From the NCBI GenBank assembly GCA_035041965.1, contig JAPYMA010000553.1:62001-126000 (forward strand): 64,000 nucleotides of DNA. The letters run 5' to 3'. The position numbers and the translations under genes were made by a program. Source of the stretch: Anisakis pegreffii. Its lineage: Eukaryota; Nematoda; Chromadorea; Rhabditida; Anisakidae. Of this stretch, positions 27,801 through 40,277 are shown in pieces (within the stretch, counting starts at the first letter, position 1; each line of letters starts with the position of its first letter). Under the pieces are notes generated by a model. It worked only from the letters and a program-made list of their open reading frames with translations, was not told the DNA's origin and ran no database searches.

Positions 27801-28399
27801 CGATTCCTATTATTCAGATTCAACTTAATTGTTGATGGTAACATGTTTGTGCTAATATAATCGTTGAATGTAGAGCGTTAAACTGAGAGAAGTGATAAAA
27901 TAAACCCGTATTTTTGCAGGTTGCCTTTGACTGGAAGGAAGGAAGAGTTGAGCGATCCAAAGAAATAAGAACAAAGATTAAGTGAATAATCTGATTGTAC
28001 CTGTACAACAGTACCTGAAACGAGTTCGCCTCTCTCACTCAACTACCATTACAAGCAACAGTCAGACAGTCACTTCGATTAATCAACCGGTTATATCACC
28101 TGGCTGCTGCCCTCATCGACATTACTCCCGTACAAATCAGTTTGCTACAAACATTTTTCATTCCATCTCCATCAGAAAGCGCCTTTCGTTCGTTTGCCGT
28201 ACTCAGCCAAACCAGTCAATTGTAATACGCTGTATTCTGCATTATCATCATCTCTTCTTAACTGTTCCATTATTCAAACCTGCTCTATTCGAACAACCAG
28301 TAAACAACAATAACTATCTGGAGAAGCCAACGATAACGTAATCTAAAAGATAAGCGTGATTTTAATAGCTGGGTGGGGGCATATATAAACGTTATTGTT
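24828..28399. other. upstream region of the FOXO gene
   Basis: No supported gene. A fragment around 26455-26560 resembles the dispersed repeat family (ACGAGCTTATG, TATCCTTCTTTCCTTAC). The last few hundred bases (about 27.98-28.40 kb) are C/A-rich, without in-frame start codons for the FOXO frame, and probably include 5' untranslated sequence of the long isoform. A plus-strand open frame at 27982-28341 there is not homologous to anything I know. Confidence 0.4.
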
Positions 28400-31300
28400 A
28401 TGATGATGACAAAGTTAGAAATGCCGGTGAATAGTAACGGTTCAAATATGTCTGCAGTGCAGTTGCTCTCATCTTCAAGTACAAATTCGAACTCAGCAAG
28501 TCGTTTAATAAATGTCACATCTGCAATCTCAACCACTTCGAATTCATGTATCAAAATGGAAGACATCAGTATAAGTCAACAACAGTCTACATCAGCCATC
28601 AATCCAAGTGTTCTATCGAGTCACACGCCCATTGATAATATCAATTCTGCTGCTAGTGTTAATGATCAGAACTGTATCAATTCATCCACTAATCGTTTTC
28701 GTTTACCGAATGCATCACCTAATCCAGAGAATAACGCCATGGAAAGTGATGACTTGGGACCGGTGTCGAGAGATCGTTGCAATACATGGCCATTGCGACG
28801 ACCGCAACTTGATATAAATGCGCAAACAAGTCCGTTGATCCATGAGCAAATTCCCGAAGAGGACAACGAGTAAGTATCCTTCCTTCACGTATCCATATTT
28901 GAGTGTATCTATTCATACCCATTCCCTCCAAACACATCCTTCAGCTGTTTCTTATGAATTGTCTTTGCAAAGGTTAAAAACTATAAGTCTGCCCTAGCAT
29001 ATGGTATTAGAAATCTGCATTGAGTGCCCAGAAGTTTGTCTGACATTTCAGGGAAGAAAAACTTGCGTGGAAGGGATGAGACATATTTTGACTTAAGATG
29101 GTATTTATTCCAAAATACAGACTTAAAGGCTTGAACGCTTTCATGCCCACTGGGCATTACCACAAGCATTTTGAACGAGCTTAGTTATTGAGAGTAAAAT
29201 GAATTGTATTGTTGTAACTAAGCAGCACTTAGTCGAATTCACACTCCGGATGTAAATATCTTGCTTGATTGCACTATTCGGCCGTTGCAGTGTCCATATG
29301 TCCTTCATCGTTGGTGTGATTTCGTTGGCAAATTTCGCCGATACAGAAGACATAATTCTTAAGGATTTTTATCCGTTCGATAAAGCGTTAGAAGATCGCG
29401 CAATAATTTACGAGAAATAACTTTATCCTTCTCTGTTAGTGTTATCTCGTTTTTAAAAAATTAGGCTGAGCCGGACGAAAAACTCTTTTGAATTGGAAAC
29501 GGACTGGCTGGAGAATGTAGAGAAGTCGGGGAACTGGAAAGCTGGAACCGATATATGCTTTTGGTGGGGAATAGGAAACACACTTAGAAAGCCGTAGCAA
29601 TATCTGGGATAACAAAATCGAAAGGATAACGGTGAAGTTAGGAGAAAATTCGATCCGAAAAGCGGAATTTCGTAAGACGGAAAGCCCATTGCTAGTAATT
29701 AAAATGATGATGCACAGGAAAAATAAACTTTCATCGAAATGGAAGCCATTGTTGGGCAGATAAAGTTGTGTTACATTAATGCATAGTGGGCACTTTTAAA
29801 CCCAATATAGAAATCTGATGCCATAAATTACAGAGAATATGTTCACTTACACTTGTAATTATCAAATGAAATAGAAATGATTGGGAACATTGGATTTGCA
29901 ACGGAAAGAACTTTTTTCACACCTAAAGAAAATAGTTACATATTTCCATCACCGAAATTGTGCTATTGCTGGACATGAACAAGAAATGGTTCAACTTATG
30001 AAAGTTTATCGCAGGTGTCTCTAGTTATGCTGCAGATCGTTATAAAATAAGTGTAAGCATAAGAGAAAAACCCCAATCTTCAGACTAGGAGCAAGTATGC
30101 CCATCGGGCCCTAATGGGTTAATCATAGATATAAAAGAGTGAATTTTTTGAGATTAAATAGAAACGTTTTTCAAATGATAATATACTTATGATTGGTTTT
30201 GTTAAACTTCAGCCGTTTTATGTGTGTGTAGTTTTTGAAATCAAAAGGGCTCTATTAAGGCGACGATACAGATATACCGGTGTAATTTCTTTTTTCACAG
30301 TGTAAGAAGACTTATTGAACATTTTTGAGTCGCGAGTGATAGAGAATAGAGAGTACTTGAATGAGTACTTATTTTTGATAACATCAGTTTGAGAAACGTT
30401 TTAGAACCGTAAAATATTTCACTTACTCAAGTAATAAACTCATGCATTCATGAATTTAGTGTGTGGGTAAGTGAAATATTTCTTTAGAGAAAAATTTATT
30501 ATCAGGAAGGAGAATTTAGACTTCACACATTTTTTGTGAGTCGGTTGTGGGGGAAGTTATGCGAGGAAGTAGGGTATTTAGAATTTATTGTGTATGTGAT
30601 GTAATAAAAAGCTGAAAACGAACAAACGTAAGCAATGAGCAATGCGAATGCGAATATCACTACTAGTGATGCAATTCAATTCAGTTGAACCCGACTCATC
30701 AATATTTACTCTGAATGTCTTGCCTCATCCTTCATCATCTATTTCTTCACTATACGAAGTAACCGTTGAATTGCTGTTCATGCCATTTCGACTTTAAAGC
30801 CATCTGCTTCACGCGTATGATCTTCATCTGGTTTCCTCCGAATTCATATTACTCGAAACTGATACGCTTTTTAAGAATGTTCTCCTTTCATTTTTAACTT
30901 CGTATTTCAAAAACAAAATGAGTACCTCGTACATATTTTATTGTGAACTGCTTACGTGTTGATATTGATGAATAAACGATTGTTCTTGTTATTATCCTAT
31001 TAAAAACTCATTCGTTTAGTTAAGGCACATTCACCTTCGTTCCCGTTTCGCATGCGCTTTCTCATATCCCAATCCGGATGAATTTTGGAGGTACAAAAAT
31101 GTTATCGTACATCCTTCCTTGCGTATACCATCGTTTGCGTTCCATCGGATAATCATCGTCTTCTCGCGTCGTCTTCCATAACTTCATAAACGAATTGCAT
31201 TAATATTCGATAATCATTTTTAGTTCTCATTTTTGTACCTCCGAAATTCATCCGGAACGAATCTGTCCACTTCAGAGGGAATTGATTAATCAGGTTCATC

Positions 31301-32384
31301 AAGCAGCCTTATTTTTACTGTATTGTGGATGCATTTAATGAGTGAACAATCGTCAGACAATCAAGTTATGCGTTCTTCACATACATCATTATAACCCGGT
31401 AGATCAGTGTTTTTAAAGCTGGTTAACTGTGGAGGTTTGCAGATTATTGACGATGGTGAATTTTTCTCTATGTTTGCTTTACAAGTTTTTCTTCGTATTT
31501 CCTTCTTAACTAATCATCTGTTTAGTAATTACGTATCTGTCATAAGGACTATCATTCGACGAATTATTCACAGCATTAGTATTGTAGATTATTGGAGGGT
31601 GAAAATAGCAATCTGCCATACGGCCAAATAGGAGCACGAATCATGAGAAATGATGAAATATTGTATATCGTTATTGTTATTGTTACCAGAAAGAAATTTC
31701 AGAATTTAATTATTGAAGAAAGGTTGAATGCTGATCGAACTGTTTATTGTACCGTTTGCTAATTGATTAGTGATTTTGCGGTTGTGGTTAGGGTTGAAAC
31801 TGGGATTGGGGCATTCATTGGTCGATTGCTTGGTTGGTTGCTTATTATTTCGAATTGAGTTTGTTTGAGGGTGCTTTCGGTTGGGGTTGATCAGCTTTAA
31901 TGATGGTGCGGAGGAAGGAAGCAGATAAATTTTATAGTGAGTTAGTTGTACGAATAATGGAAGGGTATAAACGACGGCAATGGTATAAATATGGATAGAT
32001 GGAAGATAGATTTGTGTTTCGGACGGGTGGGTGGCTGAAGAGAAGAAGCATGAGGCGAGGCATTCCTTGCCGTACTGCCATATGCAGTATGCTTTCTCAT
32101 GTGGAGCAGTTGCTTTCAGTTGTCATGCTTCGCTGCATTCTCTATCGCATTACAACCGTCTGCGTGCTACTGCCTCTCATCTCTTCTCTTTTCATTGAAA
32201 TCAGTCACATTGCTTGAATTGTTTGCCAGCCGCAACTAATTGAGTTGTTGAATGATGTTGGGTTTGTGCCAGTCGCATACATTCTCTTATATGTATATCA
32301 TTTGCAAAATCCCAACCATTTTTTCAATCCCGGCACCGGAATTAGGAATCACAAGTCGGGATTCTGGAATCCCAGGCCCGTGCA

Positions 32385-32470
<86 letters not shown>

Positions 32471-35400
32471 GTGTATCGCCAATTTAAAGTGTTGTGCATG
32501 ATAAATAAGTAAGCACGTAAAGTTATTGTGTAGCACGAGATGACAAGATATGATGTGAGGGAGGATGAGTTGAACGTAACATATAGGTGCTGATTTATGA
32601 ATCAGATGCCAAAATGAGTAGAAGATACTGCCCGTTAATATGCGAATGAATAACTTTCCTAGTCAACAAGTCACATTCTCGTTCATTATGCGTTTCTGTC
32701 GCTCTCATATCTGTATTTTGTTTTTGGGGATGATTATGCTTCGATATACTTGAATTACAGAAATTCACCGATGCATTTTGTGAAGATTGTTATTGTTTGC
32801 TTATTGTTGGATAGCCCTGCTGTATTCACACGCCCTGTTCACATTCAATTATTTATGTTTAATTCGTTCTCCTCTCCTAAATCTGTCAGTAAACAGTCAC
32901 ACTTATGAAGTACCGCTGTTGCCGAGATAATACTGAAAATATTCTCTCATATCATTGTCTTTCTGAAATCTCCTAAACTTGAGTAACTATCTTTATTGAA
33001 ACTGTAAATCTTACTCTGAACAATGCCGTAATATTAAGCTAATCCATCTCTTTTTCAAATTCTCCTTCTGTTATTTTATTAATATTTTAAATATTACCTC
33101 TCTCGCAAATCATATCACCTTTTGTAGTGTTATCATCAATTTATGGTTTTATTCGTTCCTAATCACCAATCAAAATGCGCGTTTGTGTAACTTTTAAAGG
33201 TTATACGAATGATAATAACCATAATAATGGTAGTAATAATGATCAGATGTACAGTAATAATTGCATTCTTTTTCTCGTAAATTCTTTAGGAGCACTTATT
33301 CACTGTGGAATATGTCTGAGGATGTTGGTTGATTTGGATTAATTGATTTTTTTTTTCAGTCTTTATGATAGTACGGAAAGTATCAGTAACGGTCGATTGG
33401 GTGCCAATTCAACTGCGGGTCTGATGGGCTCGCCCGATAATGGAGCCTTCTCACCTGGGTTTGCTTTTGAAGTCCATTTCAGGAATTTTTAGAGAAGAGT
33501 TTTCATATCAAAAATTTAATGAATTAGCTCTGTAAATAAGTAGTGGTGTACAGTTTTATAGCTATATTTAAAGGATGTCATCACCAGTACCATGCGGTAA
33601 CACTTCCGGACAAGTTCCACCGTCAAGCGCTGGTTCAGATACCTCCGACCCAGGTACCACTGCACCTGGCTCAAACAAGAAATCAACCACACGGCGCAAT
33701 GCCTGGGGCAATATGTCTTACGCTGATCTTATCACGCAGGCGATCATGAGTTCAGCTGAAAAAAGACTCACTTTATCGCAAGGTTTCGTCATCTTAATTC
33801 CTCATGATCACTTAATCTAAGTATCTATCAGTCAACACCGTTTTTCTATCGTCTGAAAAGCTCGCAAAAGATCACATCTTATTGAAGCGAAACTGTTCCT
33901 AATTGCAGTTTATGAATGGATGGTGCAGAACGTTCCATACTTTAGAGATAAAGGTGACTCGAATAGTTCGGCCGGATGGAAGGTTATTTTCATGCTTATG
34001 CTTTAAATTATGTTATGTTATGAATAATTCTTCAAAATTCCACTCAAATTTTGCAACTGTTCAATATTCGTCGATAGAATGATGTGAGGTTACCGCATGG
34101 GAAAACGAAACCAATCTTCTTTTGTATGGCGGTCACCTGCTGGCGGTTTGAATTGCAAACGTCATCTTAAGTGCAAGTTATTTCTGCACACGATCAAAAC
34201 AGTTTGAATAATATTTGATAACGTATCTATCTGTCCATACATACTTTGACAAAATTGGCCACATCACTCACATCAGTGGAATGAGAAACTATTTGAAATA
34301 CCTACTGATCTGTTTGTTATGACCGATATATGGAGATGGGTCAAGAGCAGTTTTTTTGGGGTTGGGTACGTGTTATGGTCTGTTTGTGATTTCGTCGAAC
34401 CAATTTGCAAGTTTCAATTCATCCTTCTGTTAGTGGAAACAAGCCCGGAATTTCCAGTCCTCTCGCTGCCTACCTTTTTTCCTTAACTCTCTCCTTAAGC
34501 GTTGCATCTCTCCAGCGGAAAAAATTGATGAAATAGCACTCTTTTCTTCGATAAAGCTATTTGCAGCCAACGCACACGAAATTGGGTTCTCGGTAAATGT
34601 GCGCATCATTGAGGCACAGAGTGCTTTTGGATATTTTATGCATTGTTTTGTCATTAGAATAAGTTAATTGGGTTCATATAACACAACCTGATGATAATAT
34701 GAAAAGTGGTAGGTGATTTGTGAAAGAAACAACCTTTATTTTCATGTTGAGATTGGAGAGGAGTTGCGATAACTTTTCGAAGTTATCGGAACAGAAGAGA
34801 AGGAAGCTCTCAAATAGAGTAAAAAGACTGAAAAAAACTCCAGTAAATTAGACTTATCATCATGATCGAATAGTTGCCTTAATCGAACGAGAGTATGCGA
34901 TCATAGTAAAGTTGAGGGATACTAGATAAAAATACCTGGAAGAAACAGACATTTTAATTGAAGAATTCACTGAAGGCTTAGTCTGAAAAGAGATGTGGAA
35001 CTAGTGACAAGGAGCTCACTCAAAATTATATGGTGCGAAATGATGACCTGAGGTTTTTTAAATAGAAACTGTGGTAGTGAAAACGATAACTCGAAAATTG
35101 TCGGTACGAGTTGAGCTCCAGATTGAGTTCGCACTTCCTTATATACATGAACTGTTGAATGTGATGTATTTGAATAAATTGCTTTTCAGTGTTGACAATT
35201 CAGTTAGGGATTTTTAGGTGAGGATTTAGTAGCTCGACCTACTTACTGGTGGTATGATCTTCGTCTCTCTCAATTTTAAAAGTAGTTTCGTTGAAATTGC
35301 ATTAGTCTTCCACAAATGAGATGTTACGATTAGAGAGGGAATTGTAGAAAAGAGACAGGTAGAACTAGAAATTCTGATCTCGTTTCGTATAGCCATTGGC

Positions 35401-38400
35401 TGACATGGAAACTTGCGAATTAGCCCAGTAGAATCCAAAAAACGACCGGTAAACATTTTCAGTGTCGAAAATTCGGAAAATCAAAGAAAGTAAGTTTTTG
35501 GCCTACCCAAATGCATCTGTAAATTGTTACAAGCCAAGTGCAAACACCATAGGGAGACACTTTACTTGAAAGCGACCGAACGCTGATATGACGTTGGAAT
35601 ATATTTTGAAAGCGTATCGTGTAAATAAGTGTCTGTGACAAACTAATGAATTTATTTTTTGTCATCCCTTTGGTTGCATACTGATATCTGCAAATGTGTA
35701 TGAGGGTAATCGATATCGAGAAAAGCAATAATCTAAATGAGAATAAAGAAAATATATCGAGGGTGGAGTGGTGTGTTGGGTGCGTGGCTATTATCAAGTG
35801 AGGAGGTTATCCTGGCCTGGCTCTGTCCTGTAGTGACCTCTAACCCTACTCTTGTGTTACTCCCTCAGCAGCTGTGCACCCTTTTTTGTGCCGCAGAGCG
35901 CAGCCAAATCTATGCCATCTGTCTATCGCTCTTTATATACGTGTATGTGTATGTATCTGTAGGATATTCTTTATCCTCATTCTTCAATATTTTGTCCGTC
36001 TTATGCTTGTTTGTCGTCTTCATTATGCATTCACTATTCCAAAATAACGTCTTTTAGTCTCAACACTCATCATTTCTGATTGATCATAAATAGATTGAAT
36101 ATTGATGAAGAAAACGAGTGCGAGCGAAGCAGATGAAGAGTGCAAGTGCGAAACTCTAGGTGAATACTGCTCTTTTGAAGGTTATGATCGACATTCCCCA
36201 ACTGCTGCGAATATAATTTTTGTCGTGTTATTTCGAGAAGAATCAACCATCGATTACTATTGTCAATTGAATCACTTTTTGTGTGCCTAGTGATGAAGTG
36301 CAATTCTTATTGATAACTGGTCAACGTTTTCACTGCTTCATTCAAACGTTGTTTGCGATTGCATAAGCAAGATATGGAAAGTATTGCAAGGAACGGCTCG
36401 ATTTGTGCATATGATGATGAACTGGAGAGTGAATCCGAATCGGAATCTGAATCACGTTCACGCTGTTACACGTGGCCAATGCAGCAACTGTGTAGTGTGT
36501 CCACTACGAATAAACCAACTGATCCTCTTCCACCAGTACTGCATGCATCTACCGATCGACAACTACCGTCTTCTGATCATCTTCTTGATAACTTGTCTCA
36601 TCGACGTACAGCTACTATTGCTAGCACAGCCACATCACCTCACCTAATTCACAACGATATTTCTTCGCTATGCTCCGCTTCGGATGGCGGCAATTTGTCT
36701 TCGCCATTGCTCACTATTCAAAAGAAACGCGTTCGTAAAAGGACAACTGATCAAGTTGCTAATCAAAAGAAACCAAATCCTTGGGGTGAAGAAAGTTATT
36801 CAGACTTGATTGCGAAAGCATTAGAATGTGCGCCTGAAAAGCGTATGAAACTTAATGAAATTTATCTCTGGTTCTCCACAAATATCTCGTATTTTCGTGA
36901 TAAATCAAGTACCGAAGAGGCTGCTGGTTGGAAGGTAAATGAAAAATGTCAAAATTTGTTTTTCGTTTGTGTTTAATGAAATTCGTTCCGACATAGTTTA
37001 TGCAACAAATGGATGGATATTAGAGCTGACTTGTATGATGGTGCATTGATGAACATTCTCATGCAGTTGTTTTGTTCAACTTTTACTTTTTGAATATTGC
37101 ATTAAAGAAGATCGTATTAATTAAGTGAACGTATGCCTCATTTTGTTGTGATGATGGATGATATCTGTTCGTAAGGAAGATTGGTTGTTGTTTGTTTGAT
37201 GGACGTCGGGTTGTTTGGCTATCAGTAAAAGAGTGCTGGTTGAGTGGGGTGTTTTAGAGATGATATGATTACCAGGTGATGGACTGATATCTTTAACTGG
37301 AAAAATTTTACAGAATTCGATACGACACAATCTGTCGCTACATAGTCGTTTCATGCGAATTCAAAATGAAGGAGCTGGTAAGAGTTCGTGGTGGGTCATA
37401 AACCCAGACGCAAAACCTGGCAGAAACCCGCGCAGGCAACGTTCGGCCACTCTCGAGAATACCACCAAGGTATGTTTTTTTTTCGACGATTTTATCAACT
37501 AGTGAATCAGTTTTGTATAAAGCATTAATGTATGTATACAATAAGGTGGTTCAATTCATGTGTTGAAAATTTTTTCGGAGAATTCTAGTCGGAGTCGTGA
37601 ATAGAAAATCTGCTGGATCAGAGAGAAGCTGTCCAAAATTAATTCATATGCGAATGAAACCAAGAAAGATGTATGATAAATAAGTAAGATAAAGAGGTCT
37701 GTAAACAATTTATGTAGGCTGCTATCGAAAAGAAGCGTCGCGGTGCACGCAAAAAAGCAATGGAGTTGCGTGCAGCAGGCACACTTCACAGTGCAAGCAG
37801 CTCGGTTGTTGGCTCACAGGTTTGCTTATTTTTCTGTATCATTACGAATGTGTTTTGCTTTTATCTACATACATATATATTATTTATTTATCGTGAAATA
37901 TATATATATATATATATATATACGGGTGGCTCTAAAGCCCGCGAAATCCGTACTTCTTTTCGGCTGTATGACAGGTCTCCCTCATTTGATGGTTCATAAC
38001 TTAACGATATGTCAAAAGAAAATGAAGAAATTGATCCATTGATGAAATTTGCTACTAAAGACTAGTCAGTTGTATTAAAGGAATCAATTCTTTATGATTA
38101 AACCCGCATCTTGACAAAAAAAGTAGTGAACAGCAACGAAAGAGTTGTTTGAAAAAAGAATCAGCACAGATTTGTCAAGTTTCTCAATCCTTTTTGAAGA
38201 TCGACTATTCTGTATGGTCAATTGAGAATGATGAACGATCAAATTTCATTAAGATGCTACTTTTCTTGAAAAGCACGTTGTTTTCCTTGCTCTCACTATC
38301 GTTCTCTTGTATTCCGCCGATTGATTGCTGAAAATGTGATGTTTTCAGCATCTTTGCGAATGTCGTTTTCTGTTTTTGCGAATTCAACGGTGAGTTAATC

Positions 38401-40277
38401 ACTGTTTCTATTTTAAGGCATCGATAATTAGTCACGAGCTGTATGGTGATAACGATGATTCGTTGGGAAATTTCGAGCCGTTGTTCCGGTATGTAATTGA
38501 TTTATCGACATTCTCTTTTGCATGTTGAATTCAACTCAGTGGCAGTTGACTACAACAGTGACGTGTATAATACTGAAGTAATATTTAGTCCACGAACGCA
38601 ATCGAATTTATCGATAACGGCATCCTCGTCACGCGTCTCTCCTTCAATGACCACCGATCATTTTGATGATTTCGATTTTCCACCTTTCGTTGAAGCTGGA
38701 GCTATGCCACATGATATATTGGATCGTACAAATGAGGTAAGTTAAAGCTGACTGCTTGACGAAATCATTTATCTCCTGATTGATTCACGGGTGTCCTTGT
38801 TCGTTTTTTTCGGTGCTTTGGTGTGATATTGTTCTGATTCGTTTTTTTGTTTATGGGCAATGCATTCATTTATTTGTTCATTTGCGATTAGTTCTCAAGT
38901 GAAAATTATTTTATATCAATTATTATAAAAGCATATGTTTGCTGAAGTGATGTTTAACGGTTCATTCAAAATGATGAATGAAGGGAGGAAGACGTGTATG
39001 ATAAGGTGAGATTGATCTAAGCATAAATGGTTTACAGATGAATTTGAATACGCATCCAGAGAGTTCAGTGTTCCAACGTGCTGGCCACAATCCGATGTTA
39101 AACGGATCTGTGAATCAGTCTCAAGCGCAGTCACAGCCGAGCGCTGCTTCTTCTTCCTCATCCGCTTCATCTCTCTTGCAACACATCAAATCTGAACCGA
39201 CACCACCCAACAGCATAAAGGTAATTCATCGCCAACTACTCCTTATCAACAGCAACACAAATCTGCAACCATCAATGCATTCTCGCGCTCTTGTGCGAAC
39301 CTCTTTTTCGTTTTCATTACACATCTCGTTTATAATCCGTTCTATTTCCATTTAACGATCGGTATAATCCATTATTAACTGGTGTTATATTTGCAAATAA
39401 GTTCTCTTCTCGATAAAACAATGACCCATACTTCTGCATCAACTTTTAAGTATATTCGCTTACATGTTACATGTTAAAGAGTTGTGTGATTGCTTGTCGC
39501 CGTAATTTTGATAAGCAGATATTTATCTTGCGGTGATGTAACCTCTCCTGGTTCATATTACGCCCACCCAACAAAGCATATTCGCGCATGGTCAAATAAA
39601 TATCATTTTAACAAAGTGATTGAAGCGATTCGTTAAGCTTATTGAAATATGATATGTTATTGCGTTCATTGACAACACCTAGTCTCTTTCTTTTCGAATC
39701 GTTCGCACAGTCTTCCTACCCTGCTTTGTCTCATCCTATGTAATATTAATGAAAGTGGAATTTTAGAATGAGGCAAACGGTGTTCAGCCTCCACCATCAT
39801 ATCATGAGCTGAATGCAGTCCGAGGTGTATCACATCTACAGAACCCCCTACTGCGAACACATCTCATTCAAAATAGGCTTCCACCACCAGCTGGGTATGC
39901 ATTCGTTTGATTCATTGTCTCTTTTGGCTCTGAAACAAAACGCCATGAAATTATCTCACTTTTTCTTTATTTATAATCATTGTATCAGAACACTAATCAA
40001 TTGCAGATTGCCCTATAACGGACTGTATTCGACGGCAACTGGTACAGCGCTACCGAATTGGATACATACAGGAGGTGCTCAGCTCATACCCGGATTACAT
40101 TCGCAAATCAGTTGTTCAGCGCAGCAAACACTTGGTCCTACAGCGGCATTACCACTCGACTTGGAAAATTTGACGTTACCTGACCAGCCTTTAATGGAGT
40201 TGGACAATATGGAAGCTGTTCTTCGACATGAACTTTCACAGTCAACTAGTAATCAACTTAGTTTTGATAACATTTGA
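28400..40277 (+). CDS. daf-16: FOXO transcription factor, long isoform (DAF-16a-like)
   Basis: Nuclear forkhead factor, target of insulin/Akt and AMPK signalling, controlling stress resistance and lifespan in nematodes. Ten exons: 28400-28869, 33360-33458, 33574-33782, 33909-33982, then shared 37314-37469, 37718-37819, 38418-38488, 38589-38736, 39038-39220, plus the 39767-39894/40007-40277 pair. They total 1911 bases: 636 residues. (The listed pieces count eleven because the last pair is two exons.) Akt-type sites are RDRCNT (Thr129), RQRSAT (Thr330) and RPRTQS (Ser399). The forkhead domain (about 230-325) runs [28 protein letters not shown] and the recognition helix [13 protein letters not shown], then SSWWVINPD and the basic RRQR / [10 protein letters not shown] nuclear-localisation segment. 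The C-terminal activation region has [14 protein letters not shown] and RHELSQ. It is longer than C. elegans DAF-16a (about 510) because of a Ser/Asn-rich N-terminus. The ATG at 28400 is the first in its frame after an in-frame TAA. Confidence 0.95.
31073..31256. mobile_element. 184-bp inverted-repeat element (MITE-like)
   Basis: The 29-base ends, beginning TCCGGATGAATTTTGGAGGT (31073-31101), match the reverse complement of 31228-31256 with one mismatch. The interior, about 126 bases, has no open frame. Size and structure fit a non-autonomous DNA transposon. No clear target-site duplication is visible, so the superfamily is unknown. It sits in the first intron of the long FOXO isoform. Confidence 0.75.
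32388..32467. repeat. (TA)n microsatellite, about 40 units
   Basis: An uninterrupted TA run lies in FOXO intron 1. It is preceded by GC-richer sequence containing GGGATTCTGGAATCCC, a short inverted motif, so the run may be the tail of an older insertion. Confidence 0.97.
33983..36373 (+). promoter_or_regulatory. intron of long FOXO isoform; presumed promoter region of the short isoform
   Basis: This segment lies between the fourth exon of the long form and the first exon of the short form, so it must contain the start site of the short transcript if that is made from its own promoter, as in C. elegans. No conserved element could be identified by eye. A ragged open frame at 35737-36057 is T-rich and unsupported. 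Confidence 0.45.
36374..40277 (+). CDS. daf-16: FOXO transcription factor, short isoform (DAF-16b-like)
   Basis: An alternative first exon, 36374-36934, joins the same downstream exons (37314-37469 onward) in phase, giving 1620 bases and 539 residues, near the size of C. elegans DAF-16b. The exon carries its own start, a Ser/Glu dipeptide run (about residues 19-27), its own Akt-type site RSRCYT (Thr33) followed by WP, a basic stretch KKRVRKRTT, and a second version of the N-terminal forkhead half: [39 protein letters not shown] and AAGWK. That half ends with the same GWK and phase 0 as the long isoform, so both splice into [10 protein letters not shown]. The exon sits between exon 4 of the long form and the first shared exon, as in C. 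elegans. It needs its own promoter in 33983-36373. Confidence 0.95.
37899..37922. repeat. (TA)n microsatellite, short
   Basis: About 12 TA units in the FOXO intron after the shared exon 37718-37819. Confidence 0.9.

Larger units (their letters stand above)
28870..33359 (+). other. first intron of the long FOXO isoform (4.5 kb)
   Basis: The intron runs from donor GTAAGT to an acceptor with a long T-run ending TTTTTTTTTCAG. It contains the inverted-repeat element at 31073-31256 and a long (TA)n run at 32388-32467. No other exon is evident, although the size would allow further alternative starts such as those known for C. elegans daf-16. Confidence 0.75.

Noticed and set aside
32245..32512. 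Three overlapping open frames on both strands
   Set aside because: They consist of Tyr-Ile runs produced by the (TA)n microsatellite.
36353..36373. Upstream extension of the short FOXO isoform
   Set aside because: The extension starts at TTG; the first ATG in frame is 36374.
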